Assembly (NCBI GenBank): GCA_947455605.1
Contig: CANGOX010000007.1
Coordinates: 1 to 64,000, forward strand
Source: Chitinophagaceae bacterium
GTDB taxonomy: Bacteria > Bacteroidota > Bacteroidia > Chitinophagales > Chitinophagaceae
DNA length: 64,000 nt
Reading direction: 5' to 3'
Part shown: positions 24,808 to 33,674 of the stretch, piece after piece
How the letters are laid out: the number at the start of each line of letters is the position of its first letter
How positions within the stretch are numbered: the first letter of the stretch is position 1
Position numbers and translations under genes: made by a program
The notes under the pieces: model-generated
Told to the model about the DNA's origin: nothing
What the model saw: the letters and a program-made list of their open reading frames with translations, nothing else
Database searches by the model: none

Positions 24808-26094
24808 TTACTTTTTTGATTTGGCGTAATCGAATACCAATTGGCAGAAAGTTTTTACACCTACGTCCAGTTTACTGTCATCTATATAAAAATCCGGGGT
24901 ATGGTGGGCCGGAGCATTTTCTTCTGTTACTTTAGGATCTCTTGCACCTAAATAGAAAAAGAAGGAAGGCGCTTTGGTTCCATAAAAAGAAAAATCTTCG
25001 GCACCGGTATCCCAATGGTGCAGGCGTACATTATTTTCTCCTGCTGCTTTTTGTAAAGAGGGGAGTGACTGTGCCACCAGTTTAGGATCATTATAAGTAA
25101 CCAGTGTTTTGGTATAGATGCTTACTTCTGCTGTTGCACCATATGCTTCTGAAATATTCTTCACCATATTGCGGATGCGCTCGTGTACTTCTGTCTGCAT
25201 TTTGCTGTCGAGTGTACGTATGGTTCCTTCCATCACCGCTTCTTCCGGAATGATATTGGGGCGAACACCGGAACTGATCTTTCCAACAGTAATGATCACA
25301 GGGGCTTTGGTAATATCCATCTGACGGCTTACAATGGTCTGCAGGTTTTGAATGATGGAAGTACTGACCACGATCGGATCGATGCTTTTCCAGGGAGCAG
25401 CACCGTGTGATTGACGGCCTTTTATTTTAATAGTGAACCAGTCTGAAGAAGCCATGAATGCTTCGGGTTTATAGTAGATCTTTCCCAGATCGAGACCGGC
25501 TTCTATGTGCATGCCGAAAACTGCGTCTACTTTCGGGTTATCGAGTACACCTTCTTTTACCATTAAGGGAGCACCACCTTCTTCTGTTCCTGGAGGGCCT
25601 TCTTCAGCAGGTTGGAAAAGAAAGACCACCGTTCCGGGCAGATCATTTTTCATCTTACTCAATACTTCAGCTGTACCTAATAACATGGCTATATGCGAAT
25701 CATGTCCGCAGGCATGCATTACGCCTACGGTTTGTCCATTGTATTCAGCAGTTGCGTTTGATTTAAAGGCCAGTGCATTTCTTTCGGTAACCGGCAATCC
25801 GTCAATATCTGCACGAAGAGCTACTACCGGGCCGGGCTTTCCACCTTTTAATATTCCCACCACACCTGTTAAGGCGGAGCGTTTTGTTTCAATACCCAGT
25901 TGCTTTAAATATTCTTCTATCTTTTTGCCGGTCTTCACTTCCCGGTTAGAGAGTTCGGGGTTCTGGTGGAAGTATCTTCTCCATTCAACCACTTTGGGCG
26001 TTTCATCTTTAATTAACTGGTCGTAATTGGCCGGGAGGTTCTGGGCCGAGGCGGCTGTGGTTAGGAACAGGCTTAAGGTCAATATTCTTTTCAT
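24808..26094 (-). CDS. Exported M20 family amidohydrolase
   Basis: A 428-residue metal-dependent amidohydrolase of the hippuricase/aminoacylase class. It has a signal peptide (MKRILTLSLFLTTAASAQ). Metal ligands are visible in MHACGHDSHIAMLLG and QPAEEGPPGTEEGGA, with later histidines in FGMHIE and PAHHTPDFYIDD. The middle includes the lid/dimerisation domain. It probably removes acyl groups or C-terminal residues from N-acylated amino acids or peptides in the periplasm. It is upstream of the S9 gene in a likely operon. Confidence 0.9.
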   Translation of the reverse strand: MKRILTLSLFLTTAASAQNLPANYDQLIKDETPKVVEWRRYFHQNPELSNREVKTGKKIEEYLKQLGIETKRSALTGVVGILKGGKPGPVVALRADIDGLPVTERNALAFKSNATAEYNGQTVGVMHACGHDSHIAMLLGTAEVLSKMKNDLPGTVVFLFQPAEEGPPGTEEGGAPLMVKEGVLDNPKVDAVFGMHIEAGLDLGKIYYKPEAFMASSDWFTIKIKGRQSHGAAPWKSIDPIVVSTSIIQNLQTIVSRQMDITKAPVIITVGKISSGVRPNIIPEEAVMEGTIRTLDSKMQTEVHERIRNMVKNISEAYGATAEVSIYTKTLVTYNDPKLVAQSLPSLQKAAGENNVRLHHWDTGAEDFSFYGTKAPSFFFYLGARDPKVTEENAPAHHTPDFYIDDSKLDVGVKTFCQLVFDYAKSKK

Positions 26095-26301
26095 TCATCA
26101 AATTTGAATAGGAAAGATACAAAATTGGATTGCTGAAATGTGGCTGCCTGTTGTAATTGTTCAGTTTTTTGTGAACAGGGTATATGTGAATTGTGTAAAT
26201 TAAATGGTCAATTGTATAATTAGAACCTATTAATAGGTACGACCTTTATGTTGCCGGTATGTTAAATAGCCGGATTTTATATAAACTGATAAATTCAACT
26301 T

Positions 26302-26727
26302 ATGAAAAAAATCACCCTTTTACTGTTGGCTGCCGGCCTTTTCAGTACTGTTTCCATGAAAGCTTCTTCTGTTACTGAGCCTGTAAGCAAAACCAAAACT
26401 GATTCATCCGCTGCTAAAAACATTGTGCTGGATGATGCAGTTGCACGTGATGCGATGCATGAGTTCAGGAGTTTATCGAGGGTTGACAGAAAAATGCGGA
26501 TCGCAGAAGCCAAAAAAGCAGTAAAAGATTATAAAGCACAGAAAGCAGCCGGTGGAGAAGTAAGTACCAATACCTTGTTATTGGTGATACTGGCCATCAT
26601 TTTACCGCCATTGGCCGTATATCTTCACGAAGGAACCGTTAACGGAAGATTTTGGTTAAGCTTGTTGCTTACTTTATTATTCTGGTTACCGGGGGTGATC
26701 TATGCGTTGATAGTTGTATTAGGATAG
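26302..26727 (+). CDS. YqaE/Pmp3 family membrane protein with N-terminal extension
   Basis: A 141-residue protein. The C-terminal 50 residues (LLVILAIILPPLAVYL...LLLTLLFWLPGVIYALIVVL) are a YqaE/Pmp3 two-helix membrane domain. The N-terminus carries a signal-like stretch (MKKITLLLLAAGLFSTVSMKA) and a charged helical segment (MRIAEAKKAVKDYKAQKAAG). The Pmp3 domain is linked to membrane potential and stress in other organisms; the extended form is common in Bacteroidota and uncharacterised. A strong terminator follows. Confidence 0.85.
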   Translation: MKKITLLLLAAGLFSTVSMKASSVTEPVSKTKTDSSAAKNIVLDDAVARDAMHEFRSLSRVDRKMRIAEAKKAVKDYKAQKAAGGEVSTNTLLLVILAIILPPLAVYLHEGTVNGRFWLSLLLTLLFWLPGVIYALIVVLG

Positions 26728-26753
26728 AGAATATTGAATATTGAACAAAGTAT

Positions 26754-26788
26754 AAAGAATGTTGAAGTATTTTACTTCAACATTCTTT
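26754..26788. terminator. Perfect 16-bp hairpin terminator after the YqaE gene
   Basis: AAAGAATGTTGAAGTA (26754-26769) pairs with TACTTCAACATTCTTT (26773-26788) across a 3-nt loop. It lies between the convergent YqaE and GNAT genes. Confidence 0.85.
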
Positions 26789-26812
26789 GTTTACTATTCA
26801 TGATTTGGTTAT

Positions 26813-27367
26813 TCATTTATTCCAATCCCATACTACTACATCCCATTCATCCATCGTGTCCTGATAAGTGTGGATGGTTTGGAAACCGGTGTTTTGATGG
26901 GCTTTCAGGGATCGGTAATTGGAAGTTGAAATCTCTGTAACCAGCAGCTCATATTGATTGCCGTAGACTTCTTTATGGAATTGATAGAGTTGATCGAACA
27001 AGCCCTTTCCCCTGTGCGTTTTGGCAATGCAGATCTGTCCCATTAAATAATAGCGATAGTCACTTAATGGTTTACCTTTAAAGGATAAGGGTTCCAGGTG
27101 ATGGATCATTTCATGTAAAACAGGTAAAACGGCAGCTGCTTCTTTGAACGCGGTCAATGCATAACCCACAACTTCATCCCCATATTTTACGATCACGGCC
27201 GGAGCAATGGTATGTAATTCTTCCAATAGCGGCAGGGTGTATTCCCAGGTAATAAAACCATGTGATTGTTTTTCCTCAGCCGAGAGATCATTCCGCAGGT
27301 TCTCTTTCGAAAGTGCCGCTATCTGCACCAGCTCAGTGGTTTGTTTTACAAGGCTGAAAGAATACAT
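26813..27367 (-). CDS. GNAT family N-acetyltransferase
   Basis: A 184-residue GNAT domain. The acetyl-CoA motif A is QICIAKTHRGKGLFDQLYQFHKE (R/Q-x-x-G-x-G/A type, near residues 110-130). The following strand LLVTEISTSNYRSLKAHQNTGF is motif B. It is cytoplasmic with no signal. The acceptor (amine, protein or antibiotic) cannot be inferred. It follows the mutase gene on the same strand, about 100 bp away, and low-complexity TTAATTATTA-type sequence separates the two. Confidence 0.85.
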   Translation of the reverse strand: MYSFSLVKQTTELVQIAALSKENLRNDLSAEEKQSHGFITWEYTLPLLEELHTIAPAVIVKYGDEVVGYALTAFKEAAAVLPVLHEMIHHLEPLSFKGKPLSDYRYYLMGQICIAKTHRGKGLFDQLYQFHKEVYGNQYELLVTEISTSNYRSLKAHQNTGFQTIHTYQDTMDEWDVVVWDWNK

Positions 27368-27466
27368 AGCAGAATTAAAAATTAGAAATTACAAATTAAT
27401 AATTGATAGGAGTATTGTTATCTGTTCGGATTTAATTTTTAATTTCTAATTCTTAATTTTTAATTA

Positions 27467-29041
27467 TTATCGGTGTTCTCCAAACACTTTTCTCAACACA
27501 TCAGAGATCTCACCCAGTGTGCAGTAGTTTTCTACGGCATCAATTACAAGCGGCATCAGGTTGCGGCCATCTTTGGCTGCGGCAGTGATCTCAGTTAAAC
27601 AGCGTTCAGCGTTCTGCATTGAGCGTTTAGCTTTCAACGTATTTAGTTTTTCAGTTTGCAGTACACGGATATGGTCATCGATCTTAAAACCGGGGATTGG
27701 CGTTTCTTTATCCACCGTAAATTTATTCACACCCACAATGATCTTCTCGCCACTTTCAATATTGCGTTGGTATTCGTAGGCGCTACGGGCAATTTCATCC
27801 TGCATAAAGCCGGCTTCAATGGCACTTACGCTGCCACCCATCGCATCGATCTTATTCACCAGCTCCCAGGCTTTCTGTTCCACTTCATTGGTGAGGGATT
27901 CTACAAAATAACTTCCTGCCAATGGATCAACCGTATCCGGCGCACCACTTTCAAATGCTACTATCTGCTGGGTACGTAATGCAATGCGTGCGGCTTCTTC
28001 TGTAGGCAGGCTTAATGCTTCGTCGTAACCATTGGTATGTAAACTTTGTGTGCCGCCTAAAACGGCAGCCAGTGTTTGTATGGTTACGCGTGATATATTA
28101 TTGAGCGGTTGTTGTGCGGTTAAAGTAGCACCACCGGTTTGTGTATGAAAACGGAGCATCAATGCTTTTTCATCTGTGGCACCCAGGTCTTTCATGATCT
28201 TTGCCCACATCCTTCTCGCAGCGCGGAACTTGGCCACTTCTTCAAACAGGTTATTATGTGCATTGAAGAAAAAGGAGAGGCGTTTGCCAAATACATTGAT
28301 ATCCAGACCTTTTGCCAGTGCGGCCTGCACATATGCTTTCCCATTGCTGAGCGTAAAAGCAATTTCCTGTACTGCCGTACTGCCTGCTTCGCGGATATGG
28401 TATCCGGAAATAGAAATGGTATTCCATTTGGGTAATTCCTTACTGCACCATTCAAAAATATCGGTGATGATCCGCATGGAAGGTTTGGGCGGATAGATAT
28501 AAGTGCCCCTTGCCGCGTATTCTTTTAAAATATCATTCTGGATTGTGCCGGTGATCTTCTTCAGATCAGCACCTTGTTTTTTGGCGAGGGCCACATAAAA
28601 CGCAAGCAAAATGAAGCCTGTTGCATTGATGGTCATGGAAGTGCTTACCTCTTCCAGTTTGATGCCTTTAAACAGCAGCTCCATGTCTTCAATGCTGTCT
28701 ATGGCCACCCCTACTTTGCCTACTTCACCTTCAGCCAATGCATGATCACTATCGTAGCCGATCTGTGTAGGCAGGTCGAATGCCACACTTAATCCCATCA
28801 CTCCCTGGGATAATAAATAATGGTATCGTTTATTACTTTCTTCTGCGGTGGAGAACCCTGCGTATTGGCGCATGGTCCATAGTTTGCCGCGGTACATATC
28901 TGGTTGTACGCCTCGGGTATAGGGGAACTCACCGGGTAGTTCAGTTTGAAGTTTGGAGTCTGGAGTCTGGAGTGCGTCCTCGGCGGTATACAGCCGTTTG
29001 ATTTCTATGCCGCTATCGGTAAAAATTTTCTTTTCGCTCAT
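27467..29041 (-). CDS. Methylmalonyl-CoA mutase-type large (catalytic) subunit
   Basis: A 524-residue TIM-barrel acyl-CoA mutase domain. The sequence [22 protein letters not shown], the substrate-binding [13 protein letters not shown] and [16 protein letters not shown] are family signatures. The C-terminal B12-binding domain is absent, so it must pair with a separate cobalamin-binding subunit, as isobutyryl-CoA mutase and archaeal mutases do. No such subunit is in the window. Residues 24-33 ([10 protein letters not shown]) are encoded by a heptamer array in frame. Methylmalonyl-, isobutyryl- or 2-hydroxyisobutyryl-CoA could be the substrate. Confidence 0.88.
   Translation of the reverse strand: MSEKKIFTDSGIEIKRLYTAEDALQTPDSKLQTELPGEFPYTRGVQPDMYRGKLWTMRQYAGFSTAEESNKRYHYLLSQGVMGLSVAFDLPTQIGYDSDHALAEGEVGKVGVAIDSIEDMELLFKGIKLEEVSTSMTINATGFILLAFYVALAKKQGADLKKITGTIQNDILKEYAARGTYIYPPKPSMRIITDIFEWCSKELPKWNTISISGYHIREAGSTAVQEIAFTLSNGKAYVQAALAKGLDINVFGKRLSFFFNAHNNLFEEVAKFRAARRMWAKIMKDLGATDEKALMLRFHTQTGGATLTAQQPLNNISRVTIQTLAAVLGGTQSLHTNGYDEALSLPTEEAARIALRTQQIVAFESGAPDTVDPLAGSYFVESLTNEVEQKAWELVNKIDAMGGSVSAIEAGFMQDEIARSAYEYQRNIESGEKIIVGVNKFTVDKETPIPGFKIDDHIRVLQTEKLNTLKAKRSMQNAERCLTEITAAAKDGRNLMPLVIDAVENYCTLGEISDVLRKVFGEHR
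28943..28974. repeat. Heptamer array inside the mutase gene
   Basis: TTTGGAG and TCTGGAG units on the plus strand lie in the minus-strand mutase gene and encode [10 protein letters not shown] at residues 24-33. It is the same 7-bp unit as in intergenic regions and in ftsK, here in a region where the family normally has only a short linker. Confidence 0.85.
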
Positions 29042-29092
29042 ACAGCCTTCGTTTTAGTTAAACCACCAATCAACCCGTAAACCAATAAACTG

Positions 29093-29596
29093 CTACAAAA
29101 GTTTCTTTGCTTCAAAACTCAATGCCTCGCTCACTAGTTCATGGAAGTTCGCATTTTTATCGCTCATCAGATTTTCCAGGATGGCTCTCTGCAGATCGAG
29201 GGCGCTGGCATCTACGGGTAATGAAGCGGTTACCTGATTAATGATCAGCAGATTTTTCTCCTTCAGATTTTTCACGGCATTCCATGCATCCGGGGCGATA
29301 TAGATCTGTTGGGTGATATTATAATCAAATTCGTCACGGATATTACGGGTTAATACCAATTGCATATCACGGGCTGATAATCCATCATGGGGGGTGCGGC
29401 TGATCAGGTTGGAAATAGCGATCCGGTCAACCAATAAGATCAAACGCTCATAAGCCTGAAGCTGAAGTGTATTGGAACCGGAACTGACCGGTTTTTCTTC
29501 AATCGCCGGTTTGGGCTTATCCAGAAAAAAATAAACCATAACTGCTGCTATGCCTATGGCGATCAGGATAATATAAATGGTCTGGTTATCGAACAT
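29093..29596 (-). CDS. Membrane-anchored protein of unknown function
   Basis: A 167-residue protein with one N-terminal membrane helix (MFDNQTIYIILIAIGIAAVMVYFF in outline), a short linker and a helical domain of about 120 residues (LQLQAYERLILLVDRIAISNLISRTP...QQIYIAPDAWNAVKNLKEKNLLIIN). I do not recognise a catalytic motif. ATG 29596 was chosen because it opens the membrane helix; ATG 29623 would add nine residues. It lies upstream of the mutase gene with a 51-bp gap, so the two may be co-transcribed. The domain probably faces the cytoplasm. Confidence 0.75.
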   Translation of the reverse strand: MFDNQTIYIILIAIGIAAVMVYFFLDKPKPAIEEKPVSSGSNTLQLQAYERLILLVDRIAISNLISRTPHDGLSARDMQLVLTRNIRDEFDYNITQQIYIAPDAWNAVKNLKEKNLLIINQVTASLPVDASALDLQRAILENLMSDKNANFHELVSEALSFEAKKLL

Positions 29597-29628
29597 GGAA
29601 CAGTTTTGGCAAAAATAAGGCAAACGGG

Positions 29629-29672
29629 GGAGTTGGGAGTTGGGAGTCTGGAGTTTGGAGTCTGGAGTTGGG
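29629..29672. repeat. Heptamer array between divergent genes
   Basis: Units GTTGGGA, GTCTGGA and GTTTGGA repeat here, the reverse-strand form of the CTCCAAA array. It lies between the anchored unknown gene and the IscA-type gene, in the leader or promoter region of the former. Confidence 0.85.
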
Positions 29673-29734
29673 CGGTTGGCGCTGATTTTTCCGGTATCGA
29701 AAATGCGGTAATGAGGATAAATGCAGAATAGTTG

Positions 29735-29742
29735 TAAATTTG
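29735..29742 (+). promoter_or_regulatory. TAnnTTTG -7 box for the IscA-type gene
   Basis: TAAATTTG matches the -7 consensus, 9 bp before ATG 29752 and 18 bp before ATG 29761. The TTG at 29740 overlaps the box and so cannot be the start codon. Confidence 0.6.
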
Positions 29743-29751
29743 CACATACAA

Positions 29752-30108
29752 ATGAAGATTATGGGAACCATGACAGCTACCACACCGGTTACATTAACAG
29801 CAGGCGCAATTGGCGAGATCAAGCGTTTGATGGGGGAGGAAGGATTTGATACTACCCAACGTTTACGTGTGGGCGTAAAAGGGGGTGGTTGCAGCGGTAT
29901 GACCTATGTTCTGGGTTTTGAAAAACCAGAAGCAGAAGATGAAAATTTTGAGATAGAAGGCATACAATGCGTAATGAATAAAAGTCACCAGTTATATGTA
30001 TTCGGTATGGAAGTAGATTGGCAGGGCGGATTGAACAGCCGTGGGTTTACTTTCAGTAATCCGAATGCGAGTAAGACTTGCGGATGTGGAACATCGTTTG
30101 CGGTGTGA
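29752..30108 (+). CDS. IscA/ErpA-type iron-sulfur cluster carrier
   Basis: A 118-residue A-type carrier protein that hands Fe-S clusters to target enzymes. The three conserved cysteines are in GGCSGMTYVLGFE (near residue 45) and TCGCGTSF near the C-terminus. The rest fits the HesB/IscA fold (VTLTAGAIGEIKRLM, GIQCVMNKSHQLYVFGMEVDW). The start is ATG 29752 or 29761, judged from the -7 box; the TTG further up overlaps it. The organism has Fe-S enzymes nearby (SdaA, MqnE) that would need such clusters. Confidence 0.9.
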   Translation: MKIMGTMTATTPVTLTAGAIGEIKRLMGEEGFDTTQRLRVGVKGGGCSGMTYVLGFEKPEAEDENFEIEGIQCVMNKSHQLYVFGMEVDWQGGLNSRGFTFSNPNASKTCGCGTSFAV

Positions 30109-30146
30109 TACCCCCCGGCCCCCTGAAGGGGGAGTTATGATATTTG

Positions 30147-30174
30147 GCCACACTTGTTAGTGTGGCTTTTTTTT
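30147..30174 (+). terminator. Terminator of the IscA-type gene
   Basis: GCCACAC (30147-30153) pairs with GTGTGGC (30160-30166), 6-nt loop, followed by eight T. Confidence 0.9.
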
Positions 30175-30331
30175 GTCATTGCGAGTAGGAACGATGAAGC
30201 AAACTGAGCATAGGACAAGAAATAAATGAGCTTACATGAGATTTACAGATTGGTACGGGTTGTCTTGATCGCTCCACTAAAGCTACAACACTAAACTTTG
30301 TAACACAGTTTGCTTCGTTCCTCGCAATGAC
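30175..30331. repeat. GTCATTGCGAG palindromic element, copy 1
   Basis: The left arm (30175-30206, GTCATTGCGAGTAGGAACGA and on) is the near reverse complement of the right arm (30306-30331, ending CCTCGCAATGAC), with about 100 bp between them. A second copy lies at 61173-61316. The interior is different between copies. It resembles non-autonomous repetitive elements common in Bacteroidota; no transposase is present. Confidence 0.85.
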
Positions 30332-30451
30332 GTTAGAATTCAGCATGTAAGGCTACTGTCATTTTGTGCATTTGCATTCATACCAAGGAAGACCCATATG
30401 GTAAGTGCGGCTATTTTCATTTAATTAAATAGGTATTCATTGTGATTTAAA

Positions 30452-30483
30452 AACATACGGCACTACTAAGAGTGCCGTATGTT
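30452..30483. terminator. Terminator of the RND efflux operon
   Basis: AACATACGGCACT (30452-30464) pairs perfectly with AGTGCCGTATGTT (30471-30483) over a 6-nt loop. It lies 25 bp beyond the stop of the minus-strand RND pump gene. Confidence 0.85.
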
Positions 30484-30507
30484 ATTTTAACATCATTGTT
30501 TCAAAAA

Positions 30508-33500
30508 TTACACTGCCCCCATCTTTTTCAGCAGTTTCATGTTCTCTCGTTTGTGGATGAATTTGTGAACAAGGCTGTAGATCACTGGCAATATCAATAG
30601 CGTAAGTATGGTTGAAGTGATGAGACCACCGATCACCACTATGGCAAGTGGTTTCTGTGTTTCACTGCCAATACCCGTACTTATGGCTGCGGGTAAAAGT
30701 CCGATGGCGGCCATCAGCGCAGTCATCACTACAGGACGTACCCGCGAGATCACACCTTCGTATACCGCATCCTCGAGATGCATTTTTGCAGCCAGGTTTT
30801 TACGAAAAACACTTATCAAGATCACACCATTCTGAATACACACACCAAACAGGGCAATAAAGCCGATACCTGCACTGATACTAAAGTTCATGCCGGTAAC
30901 ATGCAGGGCCAGTATACCGCCGATCAATGCAAAAGGTACATTGAGGATGGTGAGTGTGGCATCTTTTACATTGCCGAATGTGATGAAGAGAATGATAAAG
31001 ATCACCAGCAAACAGGCCGGCACTACATTGGCCAGGGTTTTGGATGCACGGATCTGGTTCTCAAATTCTCCATTCCAGGTATTGGTATAATTTTTCGGAA
31101 GCTTTACCACACGGTTCACTTTTTCCTGTGCTTCTGCAATGGTGCTGCCCAGGTCTCTTTCGCGGATTGAGAATTTTACAGCAATATATCTTTGGTTATT
31201 ATCCCTGTAAATAAAGGCAGGGCCCGTATTGGAATGAAATACACAGATCTCTTTTAAAGGGATCTTGGCACCATCGTTACCGGGTACCATCAGGTTCTCT
31301 ATCTTTTTCTGATCATCTCTGAATTCTTTCTGGTAACGGATCCGCACGTCAAACCTTTTTTCTCCTTCATATAAGATGGTGGCCGCTTTACCACCGATGG
31401 CCATTTCTATTACCGCCTGTGCATCGGCCATATTTACACCGTATAAAGCCATTTTATTTTGGTCGAGTTCAATCCTGAATTCCGGTTGACCCAGGTTACG
31501 CAGAATACCAAGATCTTCAATACCTCTTACGGTTTCCAATTGTTTCAAAGTAGCTTTGGCCAATGAATCGAGTGTATTAAAATCAGGGCCGAAGATCTTA
31601 ACGGCTAATGCTGCGTTAACACCCGCCACAGCTTCTTCTACATTATCACGGATCGGTTGAGAGTAGTTGAGTACAATACCCGGCAGTTTTCTTAACTGTA
31701 AATCCATTTCTTCAATTAGCTTTTCAGAAGTAAGCCCTTTGCGCCATTCTTTTTTGGATTTGAGGTCTACCTGTATCTGCACATTAAAAAACCCTTTGGG
31801 ATCCGTTCCGTCATTGGTTCTGCCCACCTGCGATAAACTCTGTTTCACTTCCGGAAAACGTGAGAGAATATCCACCATGGTATTACCGATAAAATTGGCT
31901 TCATTCAATGATACGCTCATCGGTAATTCACTTTCTACCCATAGGGCGCCTTCATCCAATTGCGGCAGGAATTCCGTTCCGAGGAATCTGGCTGAAAAGA
32001 AGGAGAGCCCCATGGCAATTACAGCGATCAATAAACTTGTCTTGGGCGCTTTGGCAATTACTTTATAAGATCGGGAGATCATTCCTTCAAAGAATAATAC
32101 AATCGGATTGTGTTTCTCCCGCACATTTTTTCTTAACAGGATACTGGATAATGCCGGCACCAACGTTAAGGTAAAGATCAATGCACCCAATAAAGCAAAG
32201 CCCAGTGTATACGCAAGCGGAGAGAACATTTTTCCTTCTACTTTCTGGAATGCGAAGATGGGGATCAGACAAGTGATGATAATAAGTTTTGAGAAAAAGA
32301 TCGCTTTCCCCATTTCACTACCTACATTCTTGAACAATCCAAGCTTGGCAAGTTTGTTGAATTTTTCCATCCCCACTTCTCTGGCCCGTTTATCCAATGC
32401 CACAAACAATCCTTCTACCATTACCACGGCACCATCGATGATGATTCCAAAATCCACTGCACCCATACTAAGCAGGTTCGCACTCATGCCTTTGATGCGC
32501 ATACAGATAAAGGCGAATAATAAGGCCAATGGAATAATGATACTTACGATCACTGTAGTACGCCAATCGGCCATGAACAGTAATACGATGGCAGTAACCA
32601 GAATAATTCCTTCGATCAGGTTATGGATCACGGTTTCGGTACAATAGTCCATCAGGTTGGTACGATCGTAGAATGTGTCGATCTTAGTATCACGTGGTAA
32701 TACATTCTCATTTAGGTCTTTGATCTTCGCACGGATATTATCCAGAACGATGGCCGGATTTTCTCCTTTTCGCATCACAATGATCCCTTCCAGTACATCG
32801 GTATGTTTATCTCGGGCCACTTGTCCTAATCTGGGTTTACCCGCTTCTTTTACTTCGGCAACATTCTTTACCAATATGGGCAAGCCATTGATCTTGGTGA
32901 TGATGATGTTATTGATATCGTTAATATCATTTAACAGACCAATCCCACGAACAACAAATGATTGACCATTTCTTTCGATCACATCACCACCTACATTCAC
33001 ATTACTCTTGCCCACTGCATTATATACATCGAGTGAACTGAGGTTGTATTTGCTCAGCAGATTAGGATTTACACTTAACTCAAATACTTTTTCTTCACCG
33101 CCAAAACTGTTCACATCGGCTACCCCGGCAACAGATTTGAATTGTCTGTCGAGTATCCAGTTCTGAATAGTGGTCAGATCCCGGATAGACCTTGTGGCAC
33201 TTTTTAAAGTATACCGATAGATCTCGCCGGTTGGACCATAAGGAGGCTGTACATCAGGCTTTACACCATCGGGAAGGTCTGCGCCGCCTAAGCGGCTTAA
33301 TACCTGCTGACGGGCAAACGCATCATCCACATCATCATCAAAAATGATCCGGATATAACTTAATCCAAAGGCAGACGTGGTTCTGAGGTTTGATTTTTTC
33401 TGAACAGAATTCAGAACGGTTTCCAATGGAATGGTGACAAATTTTTCTACTTCCTCTGCACTTCTTCCCGGCCATTGGGCAATGATCACCACCTGGGTAT

Positions 33501-33639
33501 TGGTTACATCGGGAAAAGTTTCGATAGGGGTATTCTTATAACTGATCACGCCAATCACTACCATGATCCCTGTAAAGAAAAATACCAGGTAACGGTGGCG
33601 TAAGGAGAAATAGATAATATTTTTTATGAACTTATTCAT
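30508..33639 (-). CDS. Heavy-metal efflux RND pump (CusA/CzcA family)
   Basis: A 1043-residue inner-membrane proton-driven pump that exports metal ions through a tripartite channel. It begins with the first transmembrane helix after a short leader (YLVFFFTGIMVVIGVISYKN). The periplasmic porter domain includes the HME-type EFLPQLDEGALWVESELPMS block; two sets of membrane helices are seen (about residues 340-540 and 870-1020). GVQNGVILI-type segments are present near the C-terminus (GVCIQNGVILISVF). The metal (Cu/Ag or Co/Zn/Cd) cannot be read with certainty. It is the last gene of the operon. Confidence 0.93.
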   Translation of the reverse strand: MNKFIKNIIYFSLRHRYLVFFFTGIMVVIGVISYKNTPIETFPDVTNTQVVIIAQWPGRSAEEVEKFVTIPLETVLNSVQKKSNLRTTSAFGLSYIRIIFDDDVDDAFARQQVLSRLGGADLPDGVKPDVQPPYGPTGEIYRYTLKSATRSIRDLTTIQNWILDRQFKSVAGVADVNSFGGEEKVFELSVNPNLLSKYNLSSLDVYNAVGKSNVNVGGDVIERNGQSFVVRGIGLLNDINDINNIIITKINGLPILVKNVAEVKEAGKPRLGQVARDKHTDVLEGIIVMRKGENPAIVLDNIRAKIKDLNENVLPRDTKIDTFYDRTNLMDYCTETVIHNLIEGIILVTAIVLLFMADWRTTVIVSIIIPLALLFAFICMRIKGMSANLLSMGAVDFGIIIDGAVVMVEGLFVALDKRAREVGMEKFNKLAKLGLFKNVGSEMGKAIFFSKLIIITCLIPIFAFQKVEGKMFSPLAYTLGFALLGALIFTLTLVPALSSILLRKNVREKHNPIVLFFEGMISRSYKVIAKAPKTSLLIAVIAMGLSFFSARFLGTEFLPQLDEGALWVESELPMSVSLNEANFIGNTMVDILSRFPEVKQSLSQVGRTNDGTDPKGFFNVQIQVDLKSKKEWRKGLTSEKLIEEMDLQLRKLPGIVLNYSQPIRDNVEEAVAGVNAALAVKIFGPDFNTLDSLAKATLKQLETVRGIEDLGILRNLGQPEFRIELDQNKMALYGVNMADAQAVIEMAIGGKAATILYEGEKRFDVRIRYQKEFRDDQKKIENLMVPGNDGAKIPLKEICVFHSNTGPAFIYRDNNQRYIAVKFSIRERDLGSTIAEAQEKVNRVVKLPKNYTNTWNGEFENQIRASKTLANVVPACLLVIFIILFITFGNVKDATLTILNVPFALIGGILALHVTGMNFSISAGIGFIALFGVCIQNGVILISVFRKNLAAKMHLEDAVYEGVISRVRPVVMTALMAAIGLLPAAISTGIGSETQKPLAIVVIGGLITSTILTLLILPVIYSLVHKFIHKRENMKLLKKMGAV

Positions 33640-33674
33640 GGGTAGTTACATTAAGATGACTGAATACGATACCG

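Larger units (their letters stand above)
30109..30507. other. 399-bp intergenic region with palindromes
   Basis: The gap holds a CCCCCT/AGGGGG palindrome near 30118-30131, the terminator of the IscA-type gene, the GTCATTGCGAG element (30175-30331), about 120 bp with no clear feature, and a terminator at 30452-30483. No coding region is seen. Confidence 0.7.

Noticed and set aside
23068-26026. Plus-strand open frames over the S9 and M20 genes
   Set aside because: They are reverse-strand shadows: the opposite strand has full-length recognisable peptidases with signal peptides and catalytic motifs.
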